Assembly (NCBI RefSeq): GCF_002211785.1
Contig: NZ_CP022132.1
Coordinates: 1,674,001 to 1,738,000 of the forward strand
Reading direction: 5' to 3'
Origin: Francisella halioticida
GTDB lineage: Bacteria; Pseudomonadota; Gammaproteobacteria; Francisellales; Francisellaceae
DNA length: 64,000 nucleotides
The position numbers and the translations under genes are program-made. The notes under the pieces are model-generated. The model was given only the letters and a program-made list of their open reading frames with translations, was not told the DNA's origin and made no database searches. Below, piece by piece: positions 45,396 through 57,395 of this stretch. The number at the start of each line of letters is the position of its first letter. Position 1 is the first letter of the stretch.

Positions 45396-46207
45396 TCCAT
45401 TTCCAAAAAGTCTTTAACCTTAATAAACTCATAATCACCGATAATCTTATTTAGCAACAAATTATCTGAACATGACCTAACTATTTTAAGATCAACATTT
45501 TCAACAACCTCGATCAACTGCTTATTATTTTCACCGAGCATATCTAATATTTCACCCAAAGACGTAGCTATTCCAGTTCCAACATTTAAAATAGGTAACC
45601 CTCTAGTTTTTATAATTTTTTCATAAATATTCACAACATCATCAATATGGATAAAGTCCCTAATAGAGTCAGGATTTATAATTTTTAATCCTCTAGTCTT
45701 GTACTTAATACTCTTTCTAATTTTTGATATTATTGAAAAATAATCTTCTCCACCATACATATTAAATAATCTAATAATAGTATAATCTACATCATTCTCC
45801 ATACAAAACTGTTTAATTAAAAATTCATTAGTTCTTTTCGATGAAGTATACAGATTCTCAACCTTTATTTCTGAATACTCTGAAGCTTTCATATTATTGC
45901 CATATAAGGCACAAGTGCTAGTATAAATAATTTTTTCAATTTTTATACTCAGATTCTTTATTATGTCTAATACTATTGCAGTACAAAGTATAGAACGCTC
46001 AATGTAATTTTCTAGGTCACTTAATTCACCTAACTGATTTGAAGCCTGAAAGTTATTAAAAACCAAAACTATCTTCTCATTTAGAAATGGATACCACAGT
46101 TCTTTTCTACTAGCTAAAATTTCTCTGCTAGATAAATTTACTACTTCATCGATGGAATCCATTAACTTACTTGATAAATTACCACTACCTATAATTATTT
46201 TTTTCAT
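45389..46207 (-). CDS. NAD-dependent epimerase/dehydratase (SDR)
   Basis: A 272-residue extended SDR. The glycine-rich start (IIIGSGNLSSKLMDSI) is shortened compared with the usual GxxGxxG. It has IIYTSTCALYGN, Tyr-x3-Lys in YTSSKRTNEF, and IRDFIHIDDVVNIYEKI followed by LNVGTGIATSLGEI, typical of sugar epimerases. It is encoded beside the ABC flippase and a family 4 glycosyltransferase. Substrate and reaction are unknown; the altered nucleotide-binding loop suggests altered cofactor use or reduced activity. Confidence 0.75.
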   Translation of the reverse strand: MKKIIIGSGNLSSKLMDSIDEVVNLSSREILASRKELWYPFLNEKIVLVFNNFQASNQLGELSDLENYIERSILCTAIVLDIIKNLSIKIEKIIYTSTCALYGNNMKASEYSEIKVENLYTSSKRTNEFLIKQFCMENDVDYTIIRLFNMYGGEDYFSIISKIRKSIKYKTRGLKIINPDSIRDFIHIDDVVNIYEKIIKTRGLPILNVGTGIATSLGEILDMLGENNKQLIEVVENVDLKIVRSCSDNLLLNKIIGDYEFIKVKDFLEMEC

Positions 46208-47307
46208 TTAACTCCTCTAAGGCAGCTAAGATGCTCTTCAACAACAATTTTTCTATCAAATTCTTTTTGTATTTTTTTTCTACCGTTAAGACCCATATTT
46301 TTTCTCTGCTCACTCGACATTTTCATAATTTTCTCAATAGCTTTTTGAAGAGAATCTACGCTTTTAGGCTCAAAAGTTAAGCCATTAACTCCATCATCGA
46401 TTACTTCTCTGCATCCAGATATATTAGAAGCAAGAAGAGGTCTACCAACAGCTGCTGCTTCCATAAGTGTAACCGACAGACCTTCATGGTATGACGGTAA
46501 GACTAAAATATGATTTTCTTTAATAACCTCATATACGCTTGAACAAAACCCTTCATACGTAACATTCTCGACATGGCCAACGTTCTCTAAGAAAATATCT
46601 ATATTTTCATCTTTAGGACCATAGATTTTTAGTGAAGTGTTAAAGTAGCTTTCTTGGATAAGACTAAAAGCATCCAAAAGCTCATAAACTCCCTTCTCCT
46701 TCATTATTCTTCCTATAAAAACAAACTTAAGTCCACTATCTTCGCTTGGATATGAACCATACTCAAACTCATCTAAATTAATCCCACATCCAGGCAAAAC
46801 AATAGATTTATCTTTCTTGATAAGTTTTTTTCTTTCAAATAGCGCCATGTTTGAACTATTCTCAAAAAAAACATTCTTTGCTGAGCTAAATGAAACCTTA
46901 TAAAACAAGCTAATTAATTTCGTCAGTAAATTATTATTATGAAAAACTGTTCCTAAACCAGTAACCCATGGGAAAAATTTTTTTCTAAAAAAGAGATTAA
47001 CCAAACCCACATAGAGATTAGGTTTTATTGTTGCAGTAAAAATATAATCTGGATTTTCTTTTTTTATAATTTTATAATATGTAAGCAGTAATTTTAAATC
47101 TGCAAGAAGATTTTTACCTCTACGATCAATATCTAATGGAATAAATTCAATCCCATATTCATCACAATAGTTTTTAGCTTTTTCTGAAAGTGGCGTTACT
47201 AAAGAAACTTCACAATTTTTACTAACGAAAGCCTGCACCACTTCTTTTCTAAAACGAAATATTACAATATCAAAATCATTAGCTATGAATAATACTTTAT
47301 TTTTCAT
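46204..47307 (-). CDS. Family 4 glycosyltransferase (GT-B)
   Basis: A 367-residue GT-B enzyme. The acceptor domain starts KVLFIANDFDIVIFRFRKEV; the donor domain has LKFVFIGRIMKEKGVYELL near residue 188 and SYHEGLSVTLMEAAAVGRP near residue 276 with the E-x7-E motif. PglA- and WbtD-like enzymes of this shape add the second sugar to undecaprenyl-diphosphate-linked precursors. Being close to wbtA and wbtB-like genes supports an early step. The gene overlaps the downstream SDR by 4 bases. Confidence 0.9.
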   Translation of the reverse strand: MKNKVLFIANDFDIVIFRFRKEVVQAFVSKNCEVSLVTPLSEKAKNYCDEYGIEFIPLDIDRRGKNLLADLKLLLTYYKIIKKENPDYIFTATIKPNLYVGLVNLFFRKKFFPWVTGLGTVFHNNNLLTKLISLFYKVSFSSAKNVFFENSSNMALFERKKLIKKDKSIVLPGCGINLDEFEYGSYPSEDSGLKFVFIGRIMKEKGVYELLDAFSLIQESYFNTSLKIYGPKDENIDIFLENVGHVENVTYEGFCSSVYEVIKENHILVLPSYHEGLSVTLMEAAAVGRPLLASNISGCREVIDDGVNGLTFEPKSVDSLQKAIEKIMKMSSEQRKNMGLNGRKKIQKEFDRKIVVEEHLSCLRGVK

Positions 47308-48088
47308 AAACTAAATTCCCAAAAATCTTATTTATAAAACTAATTTTCTTAGCCATTATTCTAATAATTGGATTAAAGAATTTAGTTAGATAAGTTCTTT
47401 TACCCAACTGTTTTGCTCTATACTCATTAATGAACTCAGATGTACAGAAATACTTATTATCCTGCAAAATAAAAACACCATATTTTTGTTTTTCTAATAT
47501 GTCTTTTAGCTCATGAATCAGTTTATCAATATGCAAAACACTTCTTTGATTCATTATATTAGGAAAAATTAGAGCATATTTTGCTAGTTTAACTAACTTT
47601 GAATAATTCCCTTTTGAACCATCTCCATATATCATTGGAGGTCTTATAATACATATTTTAAATTCTTCAGATTGCAAAGTTTCTAGCTTTATTTCAGCTT
47701 GTAACTTACTATCGCCATAAAAATCATCTGGATTTGGCTTTGTATTTTTTGTTATCACTTTCTGCTGACCTATAGGCGCGCTATCACCATAAACAATAAT
47801 ACTACTCATGAACACAAATTGCTTAACTCCTTCTTTTTTAGCTTTTTGAGCTATATCAAAAGTTAAGTCAGTATTTACCTTATAATATAAGTCTTTCAAG
47901 GATGGATCTTTGGACGTATGAGCAATACCAGCCACATGCAATATGGAGTCGTACCTTGAAAAATCCAAATCTTGCCACCTATCATCTCTCAAAGAGACTT
48001 TATCAATTATGAAATTATCCTTACAAAATTCTACAAAAGAATTACCTACATAACTGTTTAACCCTGTTACCAAAACTCTTTTTTTCAT
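47297..48088 (-). CDS. SDR reductase, candidate UDP-4-keto sugar reductase
   Basis: A 263-residue extended SDR. It begins RVLVTGLNSYVGNSFVEF, has ILHVAGIAHTSKDPS, FMSSIIVYGDSAP, Tyr-x3-Lys in YGDSKLQAEI and IRPPMIYGDGSKGNY. The family includes WbpV/WreQ, which reduce the UDP-4-keto-6-deoxy-GlcNAc product of WbpM-type dehydratases to UDP-QuiNAc. As it lies between wbtB-like and glycosyltransferase genes and WbtA is WbpM-like, a QuiNAc-forming role is a good guess. Overlap with the next gene is 4 bases. Confidence 0.78.
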   Translation of the reverse strand: MKKRVLVTGLNSYVGNSFVEFCKDNFIIDKVSLRDDRWQDLDFSRYDSILHVAGIAHTSKDPSLKDLYYKVNTDLTFDIAQKAKKEGVKQFVFMSSIIVYGDSAPIGQQKVITKNTKPNPDDFYGDSKLQAEIKLETLQSEEFKICIIRPPMIYGDGSKGNYSKLVKLAKYALIFPNIMNQRSVLHIDKLIHELKDILEKQKYGVFILQDNKYFCTSEFINEYRAKQLGKRTYLTKFFNPIIRIMAKKISFINKIFGNLVYEK

Positions 48089-48702
48089 TCTTGACCTTTT
48101 TTCTTATCTAATGATCCCGTTCCGCCCTCAATAATACCCTTTTTAGCAAAAACTGAAAAAACTGTTAAAAAAATACATTTCATATCAAGTCGAATACTTC
48201 TATTTTTTACGTAATCTCCATCTAATTTTGCTTTAGTAAGTATTGGTAACTCATCGCGGCCATTTATTTGCGCCCAACCAGTTAATCCTACTGGAACATT
48301 ATTCGCATCATACTTATCACGCTCTGCTATTAAATCATTTTGGTTCCATAATGCTGGCCTTGGACCTACTATACTCATGTCACCTTTTAAGATATTTATA
48401 ATTTGTGGTAACTCATCCAAAGATGTTTTGCGGAGAAAACTACCTACTTTAGTTATACATTTTGAAGAGTCCAGAAGTAAATGAGTTGGCATATCTTTTG
48501 GAGTATCTACATACATAGTACGAAACTTATATATATAGAAAAACTTTTTATTCTTCCCAAATCTTTTTTGCTTAAATAAAACAGGACCTTTTGAATCTAG
48601 TTTTATAAAAAAAATCAATAAAATAAAGATAGGACTTAGTAATATAAATCCAACAAGAGATAAAAACAAATCCATAAACTTTTTTATAACATCGTAAAAC
48701 AT
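48085..48702 (-). CDS. wbtB: Initiating phosphoglycosyltransferase, WbtB/PglC type
   Basis: A 205-residue monotopic phosphoglycosyltransferase. A re-entrant N-terminal membrane helix lies at about residues 10-33, followed by KLDSKGPVLFKQKRFGKN, FYIYKFRTMYVDTP, the catalytic DELPQIINILKGDMSIVGPR core (with the Asp-Glu dyad) and GLTGWAQINGRDELP. It transfers sugar-1-phosphate to undecaprenyl phosphate to start the lipid-linked unit. WbtB is the counterpart in F. tularensis. It is 6 bases downstream of the wbtA-like gene. Confidence 0.9.
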   Translation of the reverse strand: MFYDVIKKFMDLFLSLVGFILLSPIFILLIFFIKLDSKGPVLFKQKRFGKNKKFFYIYKFRTMYVDTPKDMPTHLLLDSSKCITKVGSFLRKTSLDELPQIINILKGDMSIVGPRPALWNQNDLIAERDKYDANNVPVGLTGWAQINGRDELPILTKAKLDGDYVKNRSIRLDMKCIFLTVFSVFAKKGIIEGGTGSLDKKKGQE

Positions 48703-48708
48703 TTTCTA

Positions 48709-50451
48709 CTACCTATTCAAATTGTGGTTAAATTCAGGAACTATATGCTTTAAAAGTTTAATTTGTTGATACTTATCATTAATAAAAAGTCTATCTAAAT
48801 CTTGCTTTAGAACATCAATATTATAAAATGTTTTTTTACCTATAAATATATCTTTATATTCAGTACGAATGTCACTTTCATCAATAAGAAGTTCTTCATA
48901 AAGTTTCTCACCAGGTCTAAGGCCTGTAATTTTTATTTCGATATCTTCCATACCTGATAATCTTTTAAACTGCTTAGCAAGATCAATTATCTTAACTGGC
49001 TTACCCATATCTAACACAAAAGTTTCAGAATTTTTTGCTATTGCTCCAGCTTGTAACACTAACTCACAAGCCTCTGGAATAAGCATAAAATATCTGGTGA
49101 TTTCTGAATGAGTAACAGTAAGAGGGCCACCATTTTTAAGCTGTTCTTCAAATTTTGGAATCACGCTACCACTACTACCTAAAACATTTCCAAAACGAAC
49201 TGCTGCTAATTTAGTATTTTTAGGATTAACATTTTGTAAATACAACTCACAAACACGTTTTGTGGTACCCATAACATTAGTTGGCCTAACAGCTTTATCT
49301 GTAGAAATAAGTATAAAAGATTCAACATTAGCCTCAATAGCTAAATCAATAGTGTTTTTAGTGCCTAAAATGTTATTTTTTATAGCTTTCGATATATTTT
49401 CTTCAACTAAAGGTACATGTTTATATGCCGCTGCATGAAACACAATATTTGGAGAATAATCATCAAAAGCTTCTTGTAATGACCTAATATCACAAACTGA
49501 GCATAAAACATTTTTTACATTATAAAAAGAACACTCTTCAGAGGTCTTATATAAATTAAACTCACAATGATCAAGCAAAATTATTTGCTTAGCCTCATAT
49601 TTAATACATTGTCTAGCAATTTCAGAACCAATACTACCTCCAGCCCCAGTAATGAGAACTTTTTTTCCTTTAATAAAATGCAAAATAGATTTTTTATCTA
49701 AGCTTTTTGAATCTCTTGAAAGTAAGTCATATAATGATACAGGCTTAAGTTGCGACATAAAACTTTCATCTTGAAGAACATCTTCAAAAGATGGCATTAT
49801 TTTAATTTCTTTAAATTCCTTCTCAAATTCTTTGTATATCTTTTTGATAATTGAGTTAGCTTCTTTAGGTAAAGCTATAACTAAAAGATCAAATTCTGTA
49901 GACAATAACTTTTTGTGTAATTTAGGTTTAGATAAAACTTTTTTACCATCAATACTCCTCTTCTGCAAAGTAATATCATCATCAACAAAATATTTGACTC
50001 TATACTCTGTAGCTCCAAGTTCATAAGCTATCTTTGTACCAGCAACTCCTGCACCATATATAACAGCTGTTCTAGTCTTATCTATAGAGCTCCAATTTGT
50101 AACATACCAATAAAGATAAACACTCAAATTTATTAAAAACACATAAAATAAAAACTCCGAAAACAATAGAGCAAACCTTATATCTCCATAAAAAATGGAT
50201 GCAACGATAAGAAAAACAAGAACATTGACAAAAACTTTACGTAGAAAAGTCTTTTGCGTCGACTTTCGCCAACTTGCCATATAATCTCTTAATAGTAAAA
50301 AAGAAGCTAAGCATCTAAGAAAAATAACAAAAAACAAAAAATACAAATCAACTGGCTTTTTAAAAATATAAAAAGTCCAGCTAACTGTCACTACAGTCAA
50401 GCCTATTATGATAATAAAATTCAGACATCTTTTGTCAAAAAGTAACTTCAT
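48709..50451 (-). CDS. wbtA: Membrane UDP-GlcNAc 4,6-dehydratase WbtA (WbpM-like)
   Basis: A 580-residue protein, about the length of F. tularensis WbtA. Four hydrophobic helices fill residues 10-130. A small Rossmann domain follows (TAVIYGAGVAGTKIAYELGA). The catalytic SDR part carries KVLITGAGGSIGSEIARQ, VFHAAAYKHVPLVEENI, STDKAVRPTNVMGTTKR and LRPGEKLYEELL. It makes UDP-4-keto-6-deoxy-GlcNAc, the precursor of QuiNAc or bacillosamine. It is the first gene of the glycan cluster, 58 bases downstream of hrpA, and both read the same way. Confidence 0.94.
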   Translation of the reverse strand: MKLLFDKRCLNFIIIIGLTVVTVSWTFYIFKKPVDLYFLFFVIFLRCLASFLLLRDYMASWRKSTQKTFLRKVFVNVLVFLIVASIFYGDIRFALLFSEFLFYVFLINLSVYLYWYVTNWSSIDKTRTAVIYGAGVAGTKIAYELGATEYRVKYFVDDDITLQKRSIDGKKVLSKPKLHKKLLSTEFDLLVIALPKEANSIIKKIYKEFEKEFKEIKIMPSFEDVLQDESFMSQLKPVSLYDLLSRDSKSLDKKSILHFIKGKKVLITGAGGSIGSEIARQCIKYEAKQIILLDHCEFNLYKTSEECSFYNVKNVLCSVCDIRSLQEAFDDYSPNIVFHAAAYKHVPLVEENISKAIKNNILGTKNTIDLAIEANVESFILISTDKAVRPTNVMGTTKRVCELYLQNVNPKNTKLAAVRFGNVLGSSGSVIPKFEEQLKNGGPLTVTHSEITRYFMLIPEACELVLQAGAIAKNSETFVLDMGKPVKIIDLAKQFKRLSGMEDIEIKITGLRPGEKLYEELLIDESDIRTEYKDIFIGKKTFYNIDVLKQDLDRLFINDKYQQIKLLKHIVPEFNHNLNR

Positions 50452-50509
50452 TAAGTTTAAAACAACTCCATACTAATTATCTGATTATATCAAAACAGCA
50501 TTAACTTAA

Positions 50510-53500
50510 CTATATAACATTAATGAAAGCCTGTATTTTTTTATACGAAATTGATTGTATAGTTTTTATATTCTGTAGATAGAAAGATATCCATAATTCA
50601 TTGATTAAAAACTTTATTTTTATGATTTCCTGAGAGTTTCTATTAATATGATTAACTTTAATTTTTTTCTCTAATTTTTTTCTAAGCTCATTAACTTCAA
50701 TCTGGCACCCTCTATCTCTTTGCAAATTAAACCTCGCTTTTTCCAACCTATTTTCTAACGCTTGAATATAATATTTATACCTCTGTAAATAGGTTACTGG
50801 TTGAGATAAATAATCATCACTAAAAAGTTCATCTAACTCACTTTGGGCATCTGTGAAAAGTTGAATAAAGTTAAATGGTATTTTTTTAATATTAAGTTTT
50901 TTCTCAAGCTGAACTTTATATTTAGATATTTCGGATACAATAGCTTCAACTTTAGACTTATTTAACTCAAAATGCTTTAATCCATTACTATAAAAGCTTT
51001 CAAAGTTATTTTTTGTATAAGGTAACTCAACATTATCAAAAAAGCTTAAATCTATAGCCTTATCTACAATATCATCTTTTGAATTATCTAGTTTTAATGA
51101 CATTGACAAACTAGCTAAATCATTATTTTTAACCCTTTTTGATAAGTGATTTTGTAAGCGCAATCTAATCAGCTTCTTCAATGCTTTTTGCATGCAGTCT
51201 TGAGCTTCTTCAAATGTTGCTTTATAGGAAACCCTTACACCACTTTCATACTCATCAAGACAGTTATATACTTTTACACTTATACCATACTCTTTTATTT
51301 GGCTTGTTTGCGCAAAATCACCAAACTCCCAATCATAATAGATCTTGTCATCTATCACTATTTTCGGCTTTTGTACTAGATCTTTAAGTTTTTGCTTTAG
51401 AATGTGCAAATCCTTATCTATAGCTAATATTTTTCCTTTCTCATCAACTACTTTGATATTTAGAATTAAATGCCTTTCTAACTCTTCATCTTGCCAGACA
51501 GTTTCATCAACTATAGAACCAACTATTCTTATAATATGTTTTGCAATAACTGACTTTAATGGTTCATACCTATCTAAATCAAAATCTATTGACTCAAATA
51601 TAGCTTGAGCATAAGTTGGCACTGGCACACAATTTTTACGGATATTTTTTGGTAGAGATCTTAACAACCCGACAATCTTATCATATAAAAAACCATACAC
51701 GCCCCACTCTAATACATTAGGGTTTATATCATTTAGAAAAACAACTGGTACAATAACTGTTGCGCCATCTCGCTCATCAAGTGGATCAAAATGATATTCT
51801 AACGGTAAATGCATTTCCCCAATAGCCAAGACATCTGGAAACTTTTGCTGTGTAACTTCTTTGGCATCATGTTGCATCAAATCGTCCAAATCAAAAATCA
51901 ACTTATGTTGTTCATCCTTTGAGATAGTTTTTAACCACTTATCAAAAGTCACACCACTACAAACATTTCTTGGTATAAAACTATCATAATGTTGATACAT
52001 CGCCTGCTCATCTACTAAAATATCTTTTCTGCGCGACTTATTTTCAAGATCTTCAACTTGATCTATTAATTTAAGATTTTGTTGATAAAAATATGCTTTA
52101 GATTCAAAGTCACCATTGACTAAAGCTTCCCGAATAAATATTTCTCTCGCCTCTTGTGGATTTATTCTTGAATATTGGACAGATCTTTTTGAAACGATTT
52201 CTAAACCATAAAGAGTAACTCTCTCATTTACTACCACAGACCTACGCTTTTTACTCCATATGGGTTCATCATAATGTTTCTTAACTAGATGTTTAGCCAA
52301 GTCTTCTAACCATTCAGGTTCAATTTTTGCAACATTACGTGCATAAGTTTTTGTTGTCTCAACAATCTCAGAAGATAATAACCACTTAGGTTTTTTCTTA
52401 AATTGTGACGACCCTGGAAATATAAAAAACTTAAGTCCTCTAGCACCAAAATACTCAGCATTCTCATAATTAAAGCCAATATTACTCAAAAAACCACTCG
52501 CTATAGCTTTATGGAAGTTTTCATAATTAACTATACCACTATCGTCATCCTGAACCTGTTTCAGGATCTCATCATTTTGACCTTTATACTTAGAGCTAAC
52601 AGGCTCTAGATCAAGTTCAGAATGACAAATGCTTTGTTTCGACTGGTGATTACTATTAAGTTTCCAACCAAACCCATGAATGACCTCAACAATTTGCCTA
52701 TAAATGTCATTCCATTCATTAAATCTAACTGGTGAAATAAAATTCTTTTTAAAATATTCTTTTTTTTCTCTATTTGAAAGTTCTCTTAAATCAATACTTA
52801 ACCGATTAGCTAAATTCAAAATAGTAATAAAATCAGAAGACTTATTTTTATCTACAGAGTGTTTTTCATCAGCTTTTTGCTGAAAGTTTAAAGGCCTCTC
52901 ACGTGGATCTTGGACGCTTAAAAAACTAACAATCGAAACAATTTCTTTAAGAGTATTTTGTCTATGTCCTTCAATAACTATTTTTGCCAATTTTGGATCT
53001 AATGGCATAATTGCCATTTTCATACCATCAGCTGTGATTTTTGCTTTTGAGTAATTAAGCTCTGAGATAGCTTGTAGCTCAAATAAAAGTCTAAAGCCAT
53101 CTTTAATAAATCTTGGATCAGGTGAATCAATAAATGGAAACTCTTGAATACCCCCTAACCTTAAAAATAACATTTGTAAAATAACTGATGCCAAATTAGT
53201 ACGTAAAATCTCAGGATCTGTATACTCTTTACAATTATTAAAATCCTCTTCACTATACAATCGTACACAAATACCAGCCGATAATCTTCCACAACGCCCA
53301 GCCCTTTGATTTGCACTAGCTTGCGATATTTTTTCTATTGGTAATCGTTGTACTTTGGTACGATAACTATATCTACTAACTCTAGCCAAACCAGAATCTA
53401 TAACATATTTAATACGTGGGACAGTCAAAGATGTTTCAGCAACATTTGTCGCTAAAATAATTCTTTGTGTCGAACCTTCTGGATTAAAAATCTTATTTTG

Positions 53501-54421
53501 ATCTTTATTTGATAATCTTGAGAATAAAGGCAAAACTTCAGTAAATCTGAGATCTTGTTTATTTAAATATGCTAGTGTTTCATGAATATCTCTTTCTGTT
53601 GGTAAGAATACTAAAACATCTCCTCTACCTAACTCATCAATTGCATATAAAATTCTCTCTTGCATTGAAAATGTATCAAAACCTTCGTCATTTTGATAAC
53701 AAATCTCTACAGGATATGTTCTACCACTAATTGCAATTTCTTTAGCCTTTTGAAAATAACTTGTAATTTTTTGATGATCTATAGTAGCCGAAGTTATAAT
53801 AACTTTTAAATCAGGCCTAAATGGTAAAATCTTTTTTATACACCCTAGAAGAAAATCAATATTTAAACTTCTCTCATGCGCCTCATCAATTATGATAACT
53901 TCATATTGAGATAAAAACCTATCATTCTTAATTTCAGATAGCAGCACACCATCAGTCATTACTTTTATCAAAGTGTTTTCAGATGTCTGGTCAGAGAAAC
54001 GTATTTTGAAAGAAACCTTTGATTGATCACCTATTTCTGTAGCAACTCTATTTGCTATAGATCTAGCAGCTATTCTTCTTGGCTGAGTATGCCCTATCAA
54101 ACCTCTTTTACCTAAACCTAAATCTAAGCAGATCTTAGGTAATTGTGTTGACTTACCTGATCCAGTTTCACCAGCAACGACTATTACTTGATTTTCTTGT
54201 ATAAGTTTTTTTATATCATCTACTTTTTCTGCAACAGGTAGATTTGGATATGTTATTTTGGGCAATACTTTTTGATCAGTTTGTTTGGATAAATCTTCAA
54301 GCTCTTCGGCTAGAAGGTTAGAACATATGCTCTTTCTCCTTGACAAAAATATATATTTGCCACGTAAGTTTGTTGGTATATGATTTAATAAATTTGAAAT
54401 TTGATTTTTAAAGTTAGGCAT
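50510..54421 (-). CDS. hrpA: ATP-dependent RNA helicase HrpA (DEAH box), with in-frame palindromic insert
   Basis: A 1303-residue DEAH helicase. It has Walker A VVAGETGSGKSTQLP, IIIDEAHERSLN, SAT in IITSATIDHQK, and QRAGRCGRLSAGICVRLY, then the HA2/OB region and the long C-terminal DUF3418 part typical of HrpA. It unwinds RNA and helps rescue stalled ribosomes in E. coli. In the linker near residues 599-626 the frame reads CHSELDLEPVSSK and then NDEILKQVQDDDSG, derived from the palindromic repeat at 52544-52626. The rest aligns with the normal family layout. The insert seems tolerated. Confidence 0.96.
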   Translation of the reverse strand: MPNFKNQISNLLNHIPTNLRGKYIFLSRRKSICSNLLAEELEDLSKQTDQKVLPKITYPNLPVAEKVDDIKKLIQENQVIVVAGETGSGKSTQLPKICLDLGLGKRGLIGHTQPRRIAARSIANRVATEIGDQSKVSFKIRFSDQTSENTLIKVMTDGVLLSEIKNDRFLSQYEVIIIDEAHERSLNIDFLLGCIKKILPFRPDLKVIITSATIDHQKITSYFQKAKEIAISGRTYPVEICYQNDEGFDTFSMQERILYAIDELGRGDVLVFLPTERDIHETLAYLNKQDLRFTEVLPLFSRLSNKDQNKIFNPEGSTQRIILATNVAETSLTVPRIKYVIDSGLARVSRYSYRTKVQRLPIEKISQASANQRAGRCGRLSAGICVRLYSEEDFNNCKEYTDPEILRTNLASVILQMLFLRLGGIQEFPFIDSPDPRFIKDGFRLLFELQAISELNYSKAKITADGMKMAIMPLDPKLAKIVIEGHRQNTLKEIVSIVSFLSVQDPRERPLNFQQKADEKHSVDKNKSSDFITILNLANRLSIDLRELSNREKKEYFKKNFISPVRFNEWNDIYRQIVEVIHGFGWKLNSNHQSKQSICHSELDLEPVSSKYKGQNDEILKQVQDDDSGIVNYENFHKAIASGFLSNIGFNYENAEYFGARGLKFFIFPGSSQFKKKPKWLLSSEIVETTKTYARNVAKIEPEWLEDLAKHLVKKHYDEPIWSKKRRSVVVNERVTLYGLEIVSKRSVQYSRINPQEAREIFIREALVNGDFESKAYFYQQNLKLIDQVEDLENKSRRKDILVDEQAMYQHYDSFIPRNVCSGVTFDKWLKTISKDEQHKLIFDLDDLMQHDAKEVTQQKFPDVLAIGEMHLPLEYHFDPLDERDGATVIVPVVFLNDINPNVLEWGVYGFLYDKIVGLLRSLPKNIRKNCVPVPTYAQAIFESIDFDLDRYEPLKSVIAKHIIRIVGSIVDETVWQDEELERHLILNIKVVDEKGKILAIDKDLHILKQKLKDLVQKPKIVIDDKIYYDWEFGDFAQTSQIKEYGISVKVYNCLDEYESGVRVSYKATFEEAQDCMQKALKKLIRLRLQNHLSKRVKNNDLASLSMSLKLDNSKDDIVDKAIDLSFFDNVELPYTKNNFESFYSNGLKHFELNKSKVEAIVSEISKYKVQLEKKLNIKKIPFNFIQLFTDAQSELDELFSDDYLSQPVTYLQRYKYYIQALENRLEKARFNLQRDRGCQIEVNELRKKLEKKIKVNHINRNSQEIIKIKFLINELWISFYLQNIKTIQSISYKKIQAFINVI
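52544..52626 (-). repeat. Palindromic repeat inserted in the hrpA coding frame
   Basis: Outer arms GTCATCCTGAACCTG at 52544-52558 and its near inverted copy, ending AGTTCAGAATGAC at 52626, enclose an 83-base hairpin-forming unit. An inner palindrome AGAGCTAACAGGCTCT lies at 52592-52607. Such CATCCTGAAC...GTTCAGAATGAC units occur as dispersed intergenic repeats in several proteobacteria. Here the unit is translated inside hrpA without a stop, much as palindromic elements are within Rickettsia proteins. I saw no second copy in this window. Confidence 0.8.
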
Positions 54422-54495
54422 TTAAAAAAACAGTTAAATTATATAAATTAAATGTATTTTAACACCCTAGAATTAAAATATTAAAAAGATAAAGA

Positions 54496-56751
<2,256 letters not shown>

Positions 56752-56762
56752 CTAGCACAAAA

Positions 56763-57110
56763 CTAGTAGATATTTAATATTTCTGTAATTTTATCATTAG
56801 ATCTTGCTATTACCGCAAAATCATTATGCTCAATTATTGGTCGCTCTAGAAGTCTAGGATTTTGTGCAACTATATCAATAAGCTGACTATCAGTAAGCTC
56901 TTTATCTTTGAAATTTTCCTTCCAAATAGCTTCTTTGGTGCGAATAATATCTTTTATAGAAAGTTTCAACTTCCTAAGCAAAGTCTCTAGATCATCTTGT
57001 GATAATGGATCATCTAAATATAAATGGATATCATAACTTATATTATTTTGAACTAGAATTTGCTTAGCTTGTCGAGACTTCGAACATTTTGGATTATAAT
57101 AAATTTTCAT
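56763..57110 (-). CDS. arsC: ArsC-family arsenate reductase-like thioredoxin-fold protein
   Basis: A 115-residue protein. It begins KIYYNPKCSKSRQAKQIL with the catalytic Cys of CxxS, carries the RTKE Arg near residue 57, and NPRLLERPIIEHND near residue 85 with the conserved Arg of the oxyanion-binding triad. This is the glutaredoxin-linked ArsC type. It would reduce arsenate, or a related oxyanion, to arsenite with glutathione/glutaredoxin. No ars operon partners (arsB, arsR) are next to it, so a housekeeping redox role is possible. Confidence 0.88.
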   Translation of the reverse strand: MKIYYNPKCSKSRQAKQILVQNNISYDIHLYLDDPLSQDDLETLLRKLKLSIKDIIRTKEAIWKENFKDKELTDSQLIDIVAQNPRLLERPIIEHNDFAVIARSNDKITEILNIY

Positions 57111-57395
57111 AACAACACTGATACGCTATTACTTCATTAATACGCATAATTATAAATGAATTAAAAAAGAAATGATAAAAAGTTTCACCACACAATAAAA
57201 GGTATCAACAAGATATTAAAATAATTTAATAAATTATAAAGATAAATTTGTAAAAAAATTTGCTGGTAAGACAAAATATCTAATATAATGAATTCATAGA
57301 TAAAATATTTTTATAACAAAATAAGCTAGTAGTTAAGATACAGGAGGCTAAATAGAGAGTTAAAAAATTCTAGTAAGTAGAATAGGAGATTCAAA
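57111..57395. promoter_or_regulatory. Divergent intergenic region (arsC / fadD)
   Basis: This 285-base AT-rich gap separates the minus-strand icd-arsC unit from the plus-strand fatty-acid operon, so it must hold promoters for both directions. A TAGGAGA ribosome site precedes the fadD ATG at 57396. I see no clear palindrome resembling a FadR-type operator and cannot assign -35/-10 boxes with confidence. Confidence 0.5.
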
